From Candidatus Promineofilum glycogenicum (GTDB taxonomy: Bacteria > Chloroflexota > Anaerolineae > Promineifilales > Promineifilaceae), in assembly GCA_016707605.1 (NCBI GenBank), contig JADJHJ010000015.1, positions 62,001 through 126,000 of the forward strand: 64,000 bases of DNA, in the 5' to 3' direction. Each line of letters opens with the position of its first letter. Positions within the stretch are counted from its first letter, which is position 1. Under the pieces are notes generated by a model. The model searched no databases and had not been told where the DNA came from. It saw nothing but the letters and a program-made list of their open reading frames with translations. Both the position numbers and the translations under genes were made by a program. Below, piece by piece: positions 36,415 to 45,858 of this stretch.

Positions 36415-39021
36415 ATGCGCGCTGATGACCTGTCGCCCTCGGCCGACCGGGCCGATGACCCCTCCTGCCTCCAACTGCTCGACCAGGCCGTCGCCGGCCG
36501 GAAGGGCATCGTCAACGTCGCCGTGGACACGGCCGATGAGACGATCACCTTCGCCTATGACCCCCATCGCGTGGCCGAGGACGATATCCTGCGCGTGGCC
36601 CACGACGTCGCTCCGGCGCTGCAAGAGCGTTGGGAGCGCTGCACGCTGCGGCTGGAGAAGCGCGGCGGCCGGGCGTGCGAGTCGTGCGCCCTGGCGCTGG
36701 AGCGGCAGGTCGGCCGTATGCCGGGCGTGCGCCGGGCGACGGCCAGCTTCAACGGCGGCGTCATGGCCGTCCACTACGACAGCGGCCTGATCACCTTCAG
36801 CGACATCGCCCAGCGGGTGGAGCAATTCGGCGTCGGCGTCGCGCCGTCGGCGGCCGACCTGCCCGGCACGCCGTCTGTAGGGGCGGGTCTGAGACCCGCC
36901 CCTACCACCGCCCCTACTACCGCCATCGGCCGCGCCCGCGCCTGGCTGACGCCGCAACGCCTCCAGGCCATCCTGACCGTCGTCACGCTGGTGACGATGC
37001 TGGCCGCCTGGCTGCTGGAGCGGACGGCGACCGGCCCGGCGGGGCTGGTGTCGGCCCTCTACGTGGCCGCTTTCGTCGCCGGCGGCGCGTTCGGCCTGAA
37101 GGGGGGCATCGAGTCGCTGCTGGCCCGCACCATCGACATCGACCTGCTGATGATCCTGGCCGCCCTGGGCGCGGCCTACGTCGGCGAGCCGTTCGAGGGG
37201 GCCATGCTGCTCTTCCTCTTCTCGCTGTCCAACACCCTGCAGGACTTCGCCCTTGACCGCACGCGCAACGCCATCCGCGCCCTGATGAAGCTGCGGCCGG
37301 ACACAGCCGCCATCTACCGCGGCGAGCGGCTGGTCACGCTGCCCATCGAGCAGGTGCGCGTCGGCGACCGGATGCTGGTCAAGCCCGGCGACCGCATCGC
37401 CCTCGACGGCACGGTGCTGAGCGGCGCGGGCAGCGTCGATCAGGCGTCGCTGACCGGCGAATCCATGCCCGTCTACAAGAAGCCGGGCGACCCCTGCTTC
37501 GCCGGGACGATCAACCAGGACGGCAGCCTGGAGATCGGCGTCACCAAGCTGGCCAAGGACTCGACCCTGGCCCGGCTCATCCGGCTGGTGGAGGAGGCGC
37601 AGAGCGAGAAGGCCGAGACGCAGCGCTTCATCGACAAGTTCGAGCAGTGGTACGCGCTGGGGGTCATTGTGCTGACGGCGGCCGTGGCCGCGCTGCTGCC
37701 GCTGCTCTTCGGCCGTAGCTTCGACGCCGCCTTCTACACGGCCATGACCGTCATGGTCGCCGCCTCCCCCTGCGCCATCGTCATCAGCACCCCGGCCACC
37801 GTCCTGTCGGCCATCGGCAACGGCGCGCGGCGCGGCGTGCTGTTCAAGGGCGGCATCCACGTCGAGAACGCGGCTACCGTCCGCGCCGTGGCCTTCGATA
37901 AAACAGGTACATTGACCGAAGGCAAGCCTGTTGTCACCGACGTATCACTTTTCGACGACGAATTCAACGCCAAGGCGCAAAGCCGCCAAGCCGCCAAGGA
38001 AGAAACTCTGGCGTCTTTGCGTCCTGGCGTCTTTGCGTTGAACGCTTCCGATGACTTATTGCGCCTCGCCGCGGCCGTCGAGGCCCGCTCGCAGCACCCG
38101 CTGGCCGCGGCCATCGTGGCCGAGGCCAAAGCGCGCGGGCAGGAACTACCGCCGGTCAGCCACTTCCAGGCCGTGGCCGGGCAGGGCGTGCGCGGCGTGG
38201 TCGATGACCCGGCACTGGGGCGAGTCGAGCTCCACATCGGCAACCCGCGCTACTTTGCCGCCAACGGCCTGCCGGAAACGGTGGCCGAGACGGTGGCCGC
38301 GCTGGAGGACGAGGGCAAGACGAGCGTCATCGTGGCCGCGGCGCGGCCGTTCGACGGACGAGGGACGACCAATCAGGTTCCAGGTTCCAGGGGCCAGGTT
38401 CCAGGGGAAGAACGCTCTTCCCTGGCCCCTGATTCATCAGCCGTGACTTTCCTGGGCGTCATCGCCCTGGCCGACCGGTTGCGCCCCGACGCGCCGGCGG
38501 TGGTGCGCGAGCTGAAGGCCGCCGGCGTGGGCCGGGTGATCATGCTGACCGGCGACAACCGGCGCGTGGCCGAGCGCATCGCCGCCCAGGCGGGCGTGGA
38601 TGAGGTGTTCGCCGACCTGCTGCCGGAGGACAAGGTGACGGCCATCCGCCAGGTGCGCGACCACTACGGCCCGGTGGCGATGGTCGGCGACGGCGTCAAC
38701 GACGCCCCGGCCCTGGCCGCGGCCACCATCGGCATCGCCATGGGCGCGGCGGGCACGGACGTGGCGTTGGAGACGGCCGACATTGTGCTAATGAGCGACA
38801 ACCTGGCCAATATCCCCTACGTCATCCGCCTGAGCCGGGCCACGCGGCGGACGCTCATTGTCAACCTCGGCTTCGCCCTGTTCATGATCGCCCTGATGCT
38901 GCTGGCCATCTTCGCCCGCGACCTGCCCCTGCCCCTGGCCGTCATCGGCCACGAAGGGGGGACGGTGCTGGTGTCGTTGAATGGGTTGCGGTTGTTGGGG
39001 TATCGGGATCGGCCGGCCTAG
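36415..39021 (+). CDS. P1B-4-type heavy-metal-transporting ATPase carrying three in-frame repeats
   Basis: ATG 36415 gives 868 residues. Two HMA-like domains are at the N-terminus, the second with CESCALALE. Transporter marks: SLTGESMPV, the membrane SPC motif (451-453), the phosphorylation site DKTGT (495-499), HP in SQHPLAAA, MLTGDN, VGDGVNDAPAL and a terminal HEGGT (846-850). SPC together with HEGxT defines P1B-4 pumps, which export Co, Fe or related divalent ions. Three palindromic elements are read in frame: 36877-36905, 37963-38042 and 38371-38435. The last two lie in the N/P cytoplasmic region, the second just after DKTGTLTEGKPVVTDV. All catalytic motifs are intact. Confidence 0.92.
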   Translation: MRADDLSPSADRADDPSCLQLLDQAVAGRKGIVNVAVDTADETITFAYDPHRVAEDDILRVAHDVAPALQERWERCTLRLEKRGGRACESCALALERQVGRMPGVRRATASFNGGVMAVHYDSGLITFSDIAQRVEQFGVGVAPSAADLPGTPSVGAGLRPAPTTAPTTAIGRARAWLTPQRLQAILTVVTLVTMLAAWLLERTATGPAGLVSALYVAAFVAGGAFGLKGGIESLLARTIDIDLLMILAALGAAYVGEPFEGAMLLFLFSLSNTLQDFALDRTRNAIRALMKLRPDTAAIYRGERLVTLPIEQVRVGDRMLVKPGDRIALDGTVLSGAGSVDQASLTGESMPVYKKPGDPCFAGTINQDGSLEIGVTKLAKDSTLARLIRLVEEAQSEKAETQRFIDKFEQWYALGVIVLTAAVAALLPLLFGRSFDAAFYTAMTVMVAASPCAIVISTPATVLSAIGNGARRGVLFKGGIHVENAATVRAVAFDKTGTLTEGKPVVTDVSLFDDEFNAKAQSRQAAKEETLASLRPGVFALNASDDLLRLAAAVEARSQHPLAAAIVAEAKARGQELPPVSHFQAVAGQGVRGVVDDPALGRVELHIGNPRYFAANGLPETVAETVAALEDEGKTSVIVAAARPFDGRGTTNQVPGSRGQVPGEERSSLAPDSSAVTFLGVIALADRLRPDAPAVVRELKAAGVGRVIMLTGDNRRVAERIAAQAGVDEVFADLLPEDKVTAIRQVRDHYGPVAMVGDGVNDAPALAAATIGIAMGAAGTDVALETADIVLMSDNLANIPYVIRLSRATRRTLIVNLGFALFMIALMLLAIFARDLPLPLAVIGHEGGTVLVSLNGLRLLGYRDRPA
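36877..36905. repeat. GTAGGGGCGGGTCT palindrome in frame in the ATPase gene
   Basis: GTAGGGGCGGGTCT and AGACCCGCCCCTAC are exact inverted arms. It encodes VGAGLRPAPTT between the HMA domain and the first membrane helix. Confidence 0.9.
37963..38042. repeat. CGCAAAG-family palindrome in frame in the ATPase gene
   Basis: TTCAACGCCAAGGCGCAAAG is inverted as CTTTGCGTTGAA at the right end, with GGCGTCTTTGCG words between. It encodes NAKAQSRQAAKEETLASLRP inside the nucleotide-binding domain. Confidence 0.9.
38371..38435. repeat. GGTTCCA-word palindrome in frame in the ATPase gene
   Basis: AATCAGG...GGGGCCAGG...GGGGAAGA is followed by TCTTCCCTGGCCCCTGATT. The core AAGAACGCTCTT matches the core of the TAGGGAT palindromes. 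It encodes NQVPGSRGQVPGEERSSLAP. Confidence 0.9.
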
Positions 39022-39059
39022 AAACCGAGTTTCTTCCCAAAAGTGCGGTTACTGGCGTG

Positions 39060-39923
39060 CTAGTCTGCGTCGAACGCATACTCTTCGACGCGATAGCCCC
39101 GCTTTCTCAGCAGCCGCCCCACCTCGCTGCGATGGCAGTAGCTGCCGTCCTCGCAGGCGCACATGAGGAAGATCGGCCCCCCGTGTTCGGCGGCCAGCCC
39201 TTCAACCAGGGTCAGACCGGCGTCAGCGTCGGCCAGTTCCAGCTCGCCGGTTTGGTAGCCAGCGTTGCCCAGTTCGCGCACGTGGCGGTAGCGTTCGCCA
39301 AAGACGCGCTCCAGCCCGGAGCGCGAGAAGCCCGCCTTGCGGCTGCGAGGCGAGTAGCGAATGTCCAACAGTAGACCGTTCTCGCCGATCGCCCGCTCGA
39401 TTTGCGTCATCGTCTTACCGGTGTAGCCGAAGAGATAAATAAGTGTGGGCGAGACCGGCCTGACTCTGGAGGGCAGGACGCGCTTGATCAGGCGGGCCAC
39501 CTTCCCTTTAGCGGGCGTCGGCGCTGCGTTCGTCAGAAAGTTGGGCGTATGGCAGATGACGTAGGGACGAATGTAATTGTCGTTGAGTGGCTGGCCGCTG
39601 CTCTTTAGGAGCAACGTGCTTTTGGGGAGGCTGGGATGGATAGGCGTTAGGTCCTCGAAGCTATAGCGGGTTGGGCCGCGGCTGTCATCGTCGAGAAGCT
39701 CAATCTCCGTCAGCCAGGCATAATAGAGCAACTCGGCCGTTGTGGCCGCATCGGCAAAGATAACCGCCATCCGTTGCCCGGCAACTTGTGCCTCTTTAAG
39801 AAGCTGCGCCCCCGTCACCCAACGCTTGTTCTCTGTGAAGCTCCCCGCGCCGCCGTCCCGGTGAACGCGCTTCAGTTCATCGACGTGGATGATCGTATAG
39901 ACGCAGAAGGGAGATAAGTTCAT
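39060..39923 (-). CDS. DUF488 domain protein with a novel N-terminal half
   Basis: The C-terminal part (about residues 160-287) is DUF488: LIYLFGYTGKTMTQIERAI, LLLDIRYSPRSRKAGFSRSGL and FLMCACEDGSYCHRSEVGRLL. The CACEDxxxCHR segment has two Cys and a His suited to metal or redox chemistry. The first 150 residues (YTIIHVDELKRVHRDGGAGSF, RMAVIFADAATTAELLYYAWL) are not part of DUF488 as I know it. The function of the family is not established. The gene is convergent with the ATPase gene and ends 38 bases from it. Confidence 0.8.
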   Translation of the reverse strand: MNLSPFCVYTIIHVDELKRVHRDGGAGSFTENKRWVTGAQLLKEAQVAGQRMAVIFADAATTAELLYYAWLTEIELLDDDSRGPTRYSFEDLTPIHPSLPKSTLLLKSSGQPLNDNYIRPYVICHTPNFLTNAAPTPAKGKVARLIKRVLPSRVRPVSPTLIYLFGYTGKTMTQIERAIGENGLLLDIRYSPRSRKAGFSRSGLERVFGERYRHVRELGNAGYQTGELELADADAGLTLVEGLAAEHGGPIFLMCACEDGSYCHRSEVGRLLRKRGYRVEEYAFDAD

Positions 39924-40021
39924 GCTGCCTCGTTGCCTTGATTGAACGTCTTATTCCTGCCATTTTAGCCGACTTTTTGGCGAGGAGCGCCATTTCCAGG
40001 CTAGAGGCACTCCGATCACCG

Positions 40022-41788
40022 TCAGTCGATTGAGCAGTATGGCTGTCCCCAATACCCCGCCGCGTGGTGCTCCTGGATTTCCCGCTCCGACAGGGCTTTG
40101 TCATAGACCGCCACTTCGTCCAACGCCCCCAGCAGATGGAAGCCGCCCAACAGATTGAGCCGGCCAACGTCGAGGGGCGCGGCCGAGGCGAAGCCGCTGC
40201 TGAAGAAGGCCGGTGCGACGCCCTCCAGCCGGCCGTCGACGTAGAGGCGAATGTCAAGCAGCGCCGGATCGCGCACGGCGACCACGTGATGCCATTCGCC
40301 GCCGGTCAGGGCCGTCGGCGCGACGACGTCGGCCAGGTCAGCGCCGCCGTCGCGGTCGCGCAGGATAAAGCGCGCCCGGCCGCCGTGCTGGCACGACACG
40401 CCCACCCACCAGGCCATGCCGCTGGCCGCGTCGAACCGCCCGGCGACCACTTCGTTGTGGTCGAGCGTCGCGCCATCACAGCCGCCCGGCCGCCGCAGCC
40501 AGAACTCGACCGTGAACGCCTCGCTGCCGCCCCAGTCGAACCGGCCATTGCCGGCCACCGTCAACCCGTCGTCTAGCCCGTCAAAGCGCAGCGCCCGCCC
40601 GACCCGACCGTCATCCGGCGCGGGGCAATCGACGCAGCCGGCCGCCGGCCCGTCCCGCGCGTCGGCAAAGGGCGGCGCCGGCTCTTCCAGGCGATAGAAG
40701 ACGTTAGTCTCCGCCGGGCAGATGTTGACCGGGGCCACGTGGATGACAAAGGCTTGTTCGGCCGGGGGATGCAGGCCATTGCCGGCCCGTAGCGTCACGG
40801 CAAACGCTCCGGCGCTGGGCGGCGTCCAGGCGATAAGGCCGCCGGCCGGGTCGATGGTCATGCCGGCCGGGGCTTGGGTCAGGGCGAAGGTCGGCGCGGG
40901 GTTGCCCGATGCCTCGGCGCGGTAGGTGTAGGGGAGTTGGACAGTGGCCGAAGTGGGCGGAGCCGAAGTCAGGCGTGGGGCGTGGGGCGCGCGGCAGTGG
41001 TCGGCCAGGATCGGCCGCAGCGCCGCGTCCCACACGGCGGCCATCTTGCCATAGCCGGCGTCGTTGGGGTGGGTGGAGTCATACATGTCGCCGGACGTGG
41101 TTGTGTAGAGCAGGGCGCGCTCCATATCGACCACCCACAGCGGGTCGCCGGCGGCGATGCGCCGGTCGGCGATGGTTTGGAGCAATTCGTTGTAGCGCGT
41201 CGTTCGGGCCACGCGTTCCGGCGGCTCGGTGCGGTTGACGATGCGAGCCAGGACCACCCGCACGTCACGGTCGATGGCGTAGATGGCGCTCAGCAGTTGG
41301 TCGGCGTCGGCGGCGACTGCCTCGGCGCTCTGCCACAGGCCGTTGGTGCCGATGTGGAGCAGAATGATGTCGGGGCGATTCTGTTGGAGGGTGTCGGCCA
41401 GGCGCTCACGCAGCCAGGGCGCAGCCACGCCGGGATGGCCCTCGTTGTCGCGGTCGAAGTCGAGCCACGCCCCGGCCCGACGACTACCGACGAAGTTGAC
41501 GCGGTAGCCGGCGGCGGCCAATGACTCATAGAGCGGCCGGCGATAGCCGACCATCGTCGCGCTGCCATAGCCGTGGGTGATGGAGTCGCCCAGGGGCATG
41601 ATGGCCAGGGCGCAATCGTCCGGGCCGCCGCGGAAGGGTGTCGCGATAAAGGGCAGGTAGTTGTGCGCGGCCCCGCTGGCCGGCATCGCGCCGGAGGCGG
41701 GCGCAACCGACGCCGGCAGTAGGGCGGCCCAAGCTAGAAGCAGTAGCAGCGTGGCGCTTGCCCGCCGGCGCGACCAGGAGTCCATCAT
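40022..41788 (-). CDS. Secreted SGNH/GDSL hydrolase with Ig-like and LamG domains
   Basis: A signal peptide (ATLLLLLAWAALLPASVAPAS) is followed by an SGNH hydrolase: block I MPLGDSITHGYG, block III HIGTNG and block V DSTHPNDAGY with catalytic Asp and His. An Ig-like/cadherin-type putative domain (PAPTFALTQAPAGMTIDPAGG, IAWTPPSAGAF) follows. The last 200 residues are a LamG/concanavalin-like domain (GRALRFDGLDDGLTV, FTVEFWLRRPGG, WHHVVAVRDPAL, DIRLYVDGRLEG, GALDEVAVYDKALSEREI). It probably deacylates extracellular carbohydrate or ester substrates. It lies downstream of the C25 protease gene on the same strand. Confidence 0.9.
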   Translation of the reverse strand: MMDSWSRRRASATLLLLLAWAALLPASVAPASGAMPASGAAHNYLPFIATPFRGGPDDCALAIMPLGDSITHGYGSATMVGYRRPLYESLAAAGYRVNFVGSRRAGAWLDFDRDNEGHPGVAAPWLRERLADTLQQNRPDIILLHIGTNGLWQSAEAVAADADQLLSAIYAIDRDVRVVLARIVNRTEPPERVARTTRYNELLQTIADRRIAAGDPLWVVDMERALLYTTTSGDMYDSTHPNDAGYGKMAAVWDAALRPILADHCRAPHAPRLTSAPPTSATVQLPYTYRAEASGNPAPTFALTQAPAGMTIDPAGGLIAWTPPSAGAFAVTLRAGNGLHPPAEQAFVIHVAPVNICPAETNVFYRLEEPAPPFADARDGPAAGCVDCPAPDDGRVGRALRFDGLDDGLTVAGNGRFDWGGSEAFTVEFWLRRPGGCDGATLDHNEVVAGRFDAASGMAWWVGVSCQHGGRARFILRDRDGGADLADVVAPTALTGGEWHHVVAVRDPALLDIRLYVDGRLEGVAPAFFSSGFASAAPLDVGRLNLLGGFHLLGALDEVAVYDKALSEREIQEHHAAGYWGQPYCSID

Positions 41789-41856
41789 CGTTGGTTCGCC
41801 GCCGGCGGACGGGACAGCAGGGCCGTCCCCGCTTGTTCCATCCGCCGGCGCTATGA

Positions 41857-44800
41857 CTACCGTATAACCAGAGGCACAGCGACGTACGGCTGGAACGGCG
41901 CAAAGGCGTTATCCAGACGGCAGTCGTTCTGTTCATACTGCCCATCGCCCCAGCAGCACGCCCCGCCGTCGGGACTGAGGCCGCAACTGTGGTTGTCCCC
42001 GGCGCTGATACGCACGAACGGGCCAGGGTTGTCACTGGCCTGGCCCAAGTCATTGCGACCCCAGCACTCAACCTGGCCACTTAGTTTCAGGCCGCAGGAG
42101 TGGGTGTTGCCCGCGGCGACGTGCAGGAAGATGCCCGTCGGGGCCAATGACTCCTCGTCTGCATTCCGGCCCCAACACAGGATCCTACCCGCGCGCGTCA
42201 GGCCGCAGGTGTGGTCCCCGCCGGCGCTGAGCTGGCGGAAGATCACGCCGGTCGGGATGTTCAACTGGTTATCCCAGTTCGAACCCCAGCAAGCGACGCT
42301 GCCGTTGGGCTTGATGCCGCAGACGTGGTTGATGCCCGCGGCCAACTGGACGAACGGCCCATTTTGATCCTCGACCTCGCCGAAGTCATTGTCGCCACCC
42401 CAGCAATCAACACTGCCGTTGGGCCGCAGACCGCAGTTGTAGTTGTGGCCGGTGACGACCTGTAGGAACGGCCCCGCCTTGCCCGCGGCCTGGCCCTGGT
42501 CATTCTTGCCCCAGCACACGGCCCGGCCGTTCAGCCCCAGGCCGCAGGTGTGGTTGCCGCCGGCTTCGATGGCCGTGAACGGGCCACTGTGGATGGCCGA
42601 CTGGCCGTATTGATTGTCGCCCCAGCAGTCGATCTGGCCGTTGGCCATCAGGGCGCAGGTGTGGTTGCCGCCGGCGCTCAGCACGGTGCGCTGGCTCAGG
42701 CGCTGCGGATCGACGGCCGGCGCGTAGGGCGCAAACGGCGCGGACTGTGTGCCCTCTCCCCATCTGTCCCAGCAGAGCACGCTGCCATCGGTCTTGATGC
42801 CACAGGCAACGTCAAAGACCGAAATCTGGAGAAACGGCCCGTCATTGTCCAGCGCATACTGGCCCCAGCAATGTACGCTGCCATCGGGGCGCAGGGCGCA
42901 AGTGCTATAGCGGCCCACACTGACCTGCGTATATGGCCCAGGGGAGTCAACCGCCTGCCCGTAGTAGCTGCTGCCCCAGCAGCGCACGCCCCCATCGGGT
43001 CGCAGCCCACAGTTGTGGAAGTAGCCGCTATCGATCTGGGCGAATGGCCCTAGCTGGTCGTTGGCCTGGCCGAACGCGTTGCGCCCCCAGCAGTCGACGC
43101 GGCCAATGGCGCGCAGCCCGCAGGTGTGCTGCATGCCGGCGCTGACCTGCACGAAGTCGTTGTAGACGGAGCCGTTGGTTTGCCCGGCGTCGTTGTTGCC
43201 CCAGCAGTCGATACTACCATCGGCCCGCAGTCCGCAGACGTGGAGCATCCCCGAGGTGATCTGAACGTAGGGGCCGGGGTGATCCACGCCCAGGCCAAAA
43301 TCGTCGCGTCCCCAACAGTGGACGCTGCCATTGGCCCGCAGGCCACAGGAGTGATAAAGGCCAGTGACGGCCTGGAGATAGGAGCCTTCCTGATCAGCAT
43401 CGTTATGCCAAAGCTCGGTGAAATGGCTGTAGGCGCTCCAGCAATTGACCCCACCGCCCGGCCTGATGCCGCAGCCCTGGATGAAACCAGAACTGAGCAG
43501 TAGCTCCGGGTCAAAGACGGCGGTCAGGGCGGTGCTCGTCGATGAGGGTACGGTGACTGTCTGGCCGAGTGGCTGCGCCGCGTCGCCCTCGCCGGCGGCC
43601 GGCGGGTTGTCGGGCGCGGCCAGCCCCAGCAGGGCGACGGCGTTGGCGGTGGCGTCCGGCTCGGATTGGGCCGTGGCCGGCGTCGCCTGGCGACCCAACT
43701 GCCAGTACATGACCAGGCTGGGGTCGCCATAGAGGTTGTAGGCCAGGGCGTTATCCGCATAGCCGCCGGGCGTCGTCTTCGTCCAGGCCAGGGCCTTGCC
43801 AATTGGATGCTCAAGGATCAGGCTGCGCACGTAGTGATAGGCCATGCTCAGGTGGTGGCCGCTCTCGTCGACGGTGTTGCCCGGCCAGCCATAGGTGTCG
43901 CGCGAGCCGGAGACGGTGCCCACGGCCCCGCGTTCGAGCAAGGCGTAGCCAATGTTCCGCGGGTCTTCGGGCAGGCCGGTCTTGCACGACGCCTGGAAAG
44001 TGAGCGCCGGCCGGTCGTCGCGCACGCGGTCCAGCTCTGACGAGATGATGAACTCGCCCATGTGGACGAAGCTCGAGCCGTACTCATCGTACATGGCCGC
44101 GCCCTGCGCCCAGCCGTGGCCGAACCAGACGAGGAGGCCGGGCTGGTCCTGGCGCAGGCGTTCGACAACGCTGCCGCCCGTCAGCGAGGTGTCGCTTTGT
44201 AGCTCCGAATGGGCGACGACGCCATACCAGTACATGCGATGGACATCGAAGCTCCCCGGCTCAAGCACCTCTTCCGTGAGGACGTCGCCAAACTCGCCGC
44301 CATCGGAGCCGGGGGCGGCAAAGGCCATCGGCAGCAAGGCCGACGCCCGCCAGCCGATGTCTTCTGACTGCTCGTAGGCGATCGTCTTGTCCAGGATGTT
44401 ACCCAGAACAAGCCCCCATTCTTCGGCCGACTGGTAGACCGGGATGCGGCCGACGTAGACCTCGGCCATCCAATCCATCTCCCCCGTAGCCGAGGAGAGG
44501 TCGGAAAAGTAGAAGTCCGTCGGGACGCCCCTGACCATCTTCATCGGCATATCGCCCACGATGCTATCTTCTTCATCATCCGCCGGGTTGGGGTCGCCGA
44601 TCAGCAGGACGTACTGGTAGTTCTGCTCCTGATAGTTGTCACGCAACCACTGCCGCACCTGGTCGGCCCGCTGGTCGGGCGCTGAGCCGTCAAGCTGGCC
44701 GTACTCATCTTCGGTGTAGACGTGGACGCGCCAGCCCTCCTCGGTTTTATGATAGAAGAAGCGGTCGATGGCGTCACCGGCGACATCGAGGATCCGATTG

Positions 44801-45612
44801 GTGGTGACAATGGCGTAGGTCGGCACAGCGACCGCCGGCTGTTGCCCGCCGGCCGGCGCGCCCTTGTACCAACTCTGGGCCTCGTCGAAGTTCACGAACA
44901 ACTCGGCGGCGCGGTCGTCGGCCAGGGTGTTCAGCAGGGCGGCCGGCGACTCGACGCTCGCCGCCGGCGCGTCGTAGCGCAGCGTCACCGTCACCGCCGT
45001 CGTCAGGCGCAGTTGGCCGGTGACCGGATTGTAGCTGACCGGCCAGTAGAGCAATTTGGCCGCGCCCCATTGGCGCAGATGGCCCACGCCGGCCAGTTCG
45101 ACCGGCTGGGCCGGGAAGAGAGCGTCGCGGTCGTAGACGGCGCGGTTGCGGCCATCGACAATCGTCGCCGCGTTTGGCCCCCACTGCGCGCCGGCCAGGC
45201 CGGTGTCATCGGCCGGCAACAGCGGCGGCGCCGGGGCGATTTGGTGCGCGCCGGGCAGATCGATCTGCTCGACGGCGGTGATCTCCAGCGTCACGCTCTC
45301 GACCGGCACGAGGGGCGGCAGGGCGATATGGTGCATGAGCGCCGGCAGGTTGGGGTCGCCGGGCAAGCCGGAGGGGTAAAAGCCATCGATAGCGATGGTC
45401 GTCAGACCGGCGTCATCGGTGGCGATCTCGTGTGCCGGCGAGTGGAAGGTATAGGTCAGTTGGCGGGGCAGAGTGGCCAGGTGGTCTTGCCAATCGGCCG
45501 TGTATGGCCCCGCGCTGGCTGTGCTCAGGATGATGAGCAAAGGGAAGAGACTCAGTCCAAGTGCAACCGCCCGGAAACAGCGGTGGCTCCCGCGATCGTG
45601 GCTATGAGACAT
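41857..45612 (-). CDS. Gingipain-like C25 cysteine peptidase with 14 RCC1-like repeats
   Basis: The 1251-residue secreted protein has a signal peptide (ALGLSLFPLLIILSTASAG), an N-terminal propeptide-like domain (VPVESVTLEITAVEQIDLPG) and a C25 catalytic domain: DFYFSDLSSATGEMDWMAEVYVGRIPV-like strand, catalytic His in LVWFGHGW (about residue 495) and Cys in FQASCKTG (about 541). From about residue 720 to the end, 14 repeats of CGLRxxGSVxCWGxNxxGQ occur. This number equals two seven-bladed RCC1 propellers. Each repeat has a Cys pair positioned for a disulfide. The repeats should mediate binding to cells or substrates. No type IX secretion domain is present, unlike Bacteroidetes gingipains. Confidence 0.9.
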   Translation of the reverse strand: MSHSHDRGSHRCFRAVALGLSLFPLLIILSTASAGPYTADWQDHLATLPRQLTYTFHSPAHEIATDDAGLTTIAIDGFYPSGLPGDPNLPALMHHIALPPLVPVESVTLEITAVEQIDLPGAHQIAPAPPLLPADDTGLAGAQWGPNAATIVDGRNRAVYDRDALFPAQPVELAGVGHLRQWGAAKLLYWPVSYNPVTGQLRLTTAVTVTLRYDAPAASVESPAALLNTLADDRAAELFVNFDEAQSWYKGAPAGGQQPAVAVPTYAIVTTNRILDVAGDAIDRFFYHKTEEGWRVHVYTEDEYGQLDGSAPDQRADQVRQWLRDNYQEQNYQYVLLIGDPNPADDEEDSIVGDMPMKMVRGVPTDFYFSDLSSATGEMDWMAEVYVGRIPVYQSAEEWGLVLGNILDKTIAYEQSEDIGWRASALLPMAFAAPGSDGGEFGDVLTEEVLEPGSFDVHRMYWYGVVAHSELQSDTSLTGGSVVERLRQDQPGLLVWFGHGWAQGAAMYDEYGSSFVHMGEFIISSELDRVRDDRPALTFQASCKTGLPEDPRNIGYALLERGAVGTVSGSRDTYGWPGNTVDESGHHLSMAYHYVRSLILEHPIGKALAWTKTTPGGYADNALAYNLYGDPSLVMYWQLGRQATPATAQSEPDATANAVALLGLAAPDNPPAAGEGDAAQPLGQTVTVPSSTSTALTAVFDPELLLSSGFIQGCGIRPGGGVNCWSAYSHFTELWHNDADQEGSYLQAVTGLYHSCGLRANGSVHCWGRDDFGLGVDHPGPYVQITSGMLHVCGLRADGSIDCWGNNDAGQTNGSVYNDFVQVSAGMQHTCGLRAIGRVDCWGRNAFGQANDQLGPFAQIDSGYFHNCGLRPDGGVRCWGSSYYGQAVDSPGPYTQVSVGRYSTCALRPDGSVHCWGQYALDNDGPFLQISVFDVACGIKTDGSVLCWDRWGEGTQSAPFAPYAPAVDPQRLSQRTVLSAGGNHTCALMANGQIDCWGDNQYGQSAIHSGPFTAIEAGGNHTCGLGLNGRAVCWGKNDQGQAAGKAGPFLQVVTGHNYNCGLRPNGSVDCWGGDNDFGEVEDQNGPFVQLAAGINHVCGIKPNGSVACWGSNWDNQLNIPTGVIFRQLSAGGDHTCGLTRAGRILCWGRNADEESLAPTGIFLHVAAGNTHSCGLKLSGQVECWGRNDLGQASDNPGPFVRISAGDNHSCGLSPDGGACCWGDGQYEQNDCRLDNAFAPFQPYVAVPLVIR

Positions 45613-45858
45613 GCGTGCATCCCCCTGGGCGGCTCAGCGGTAAGAGTCGCAGACTCCCACCGAGTAGTTGACGCTTCCCACCAGCCCCCCGATTCTGACT
45701 GAAGTGGCTCAACCGTAAGGACATTATACCATGAACATTGTTGCGACAGATGTAGTGCGTTTTACGCAATTATGTCGCCTTTATAGGCTGTTGGGGCTTA
45801 AATGGGCCAGACTGGCCGCCCATCGCCCCCCCGCCCCCTTCCTGCTAAAATCCCCCTG

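Noticed and set aside
45630..45690. tRNA-like string GGCTCAGCGGTAAGAGTC
   Set aside because: It resembles a D-arm, but no TTC-containing T-arm or acceptor pairing can be formed around it.
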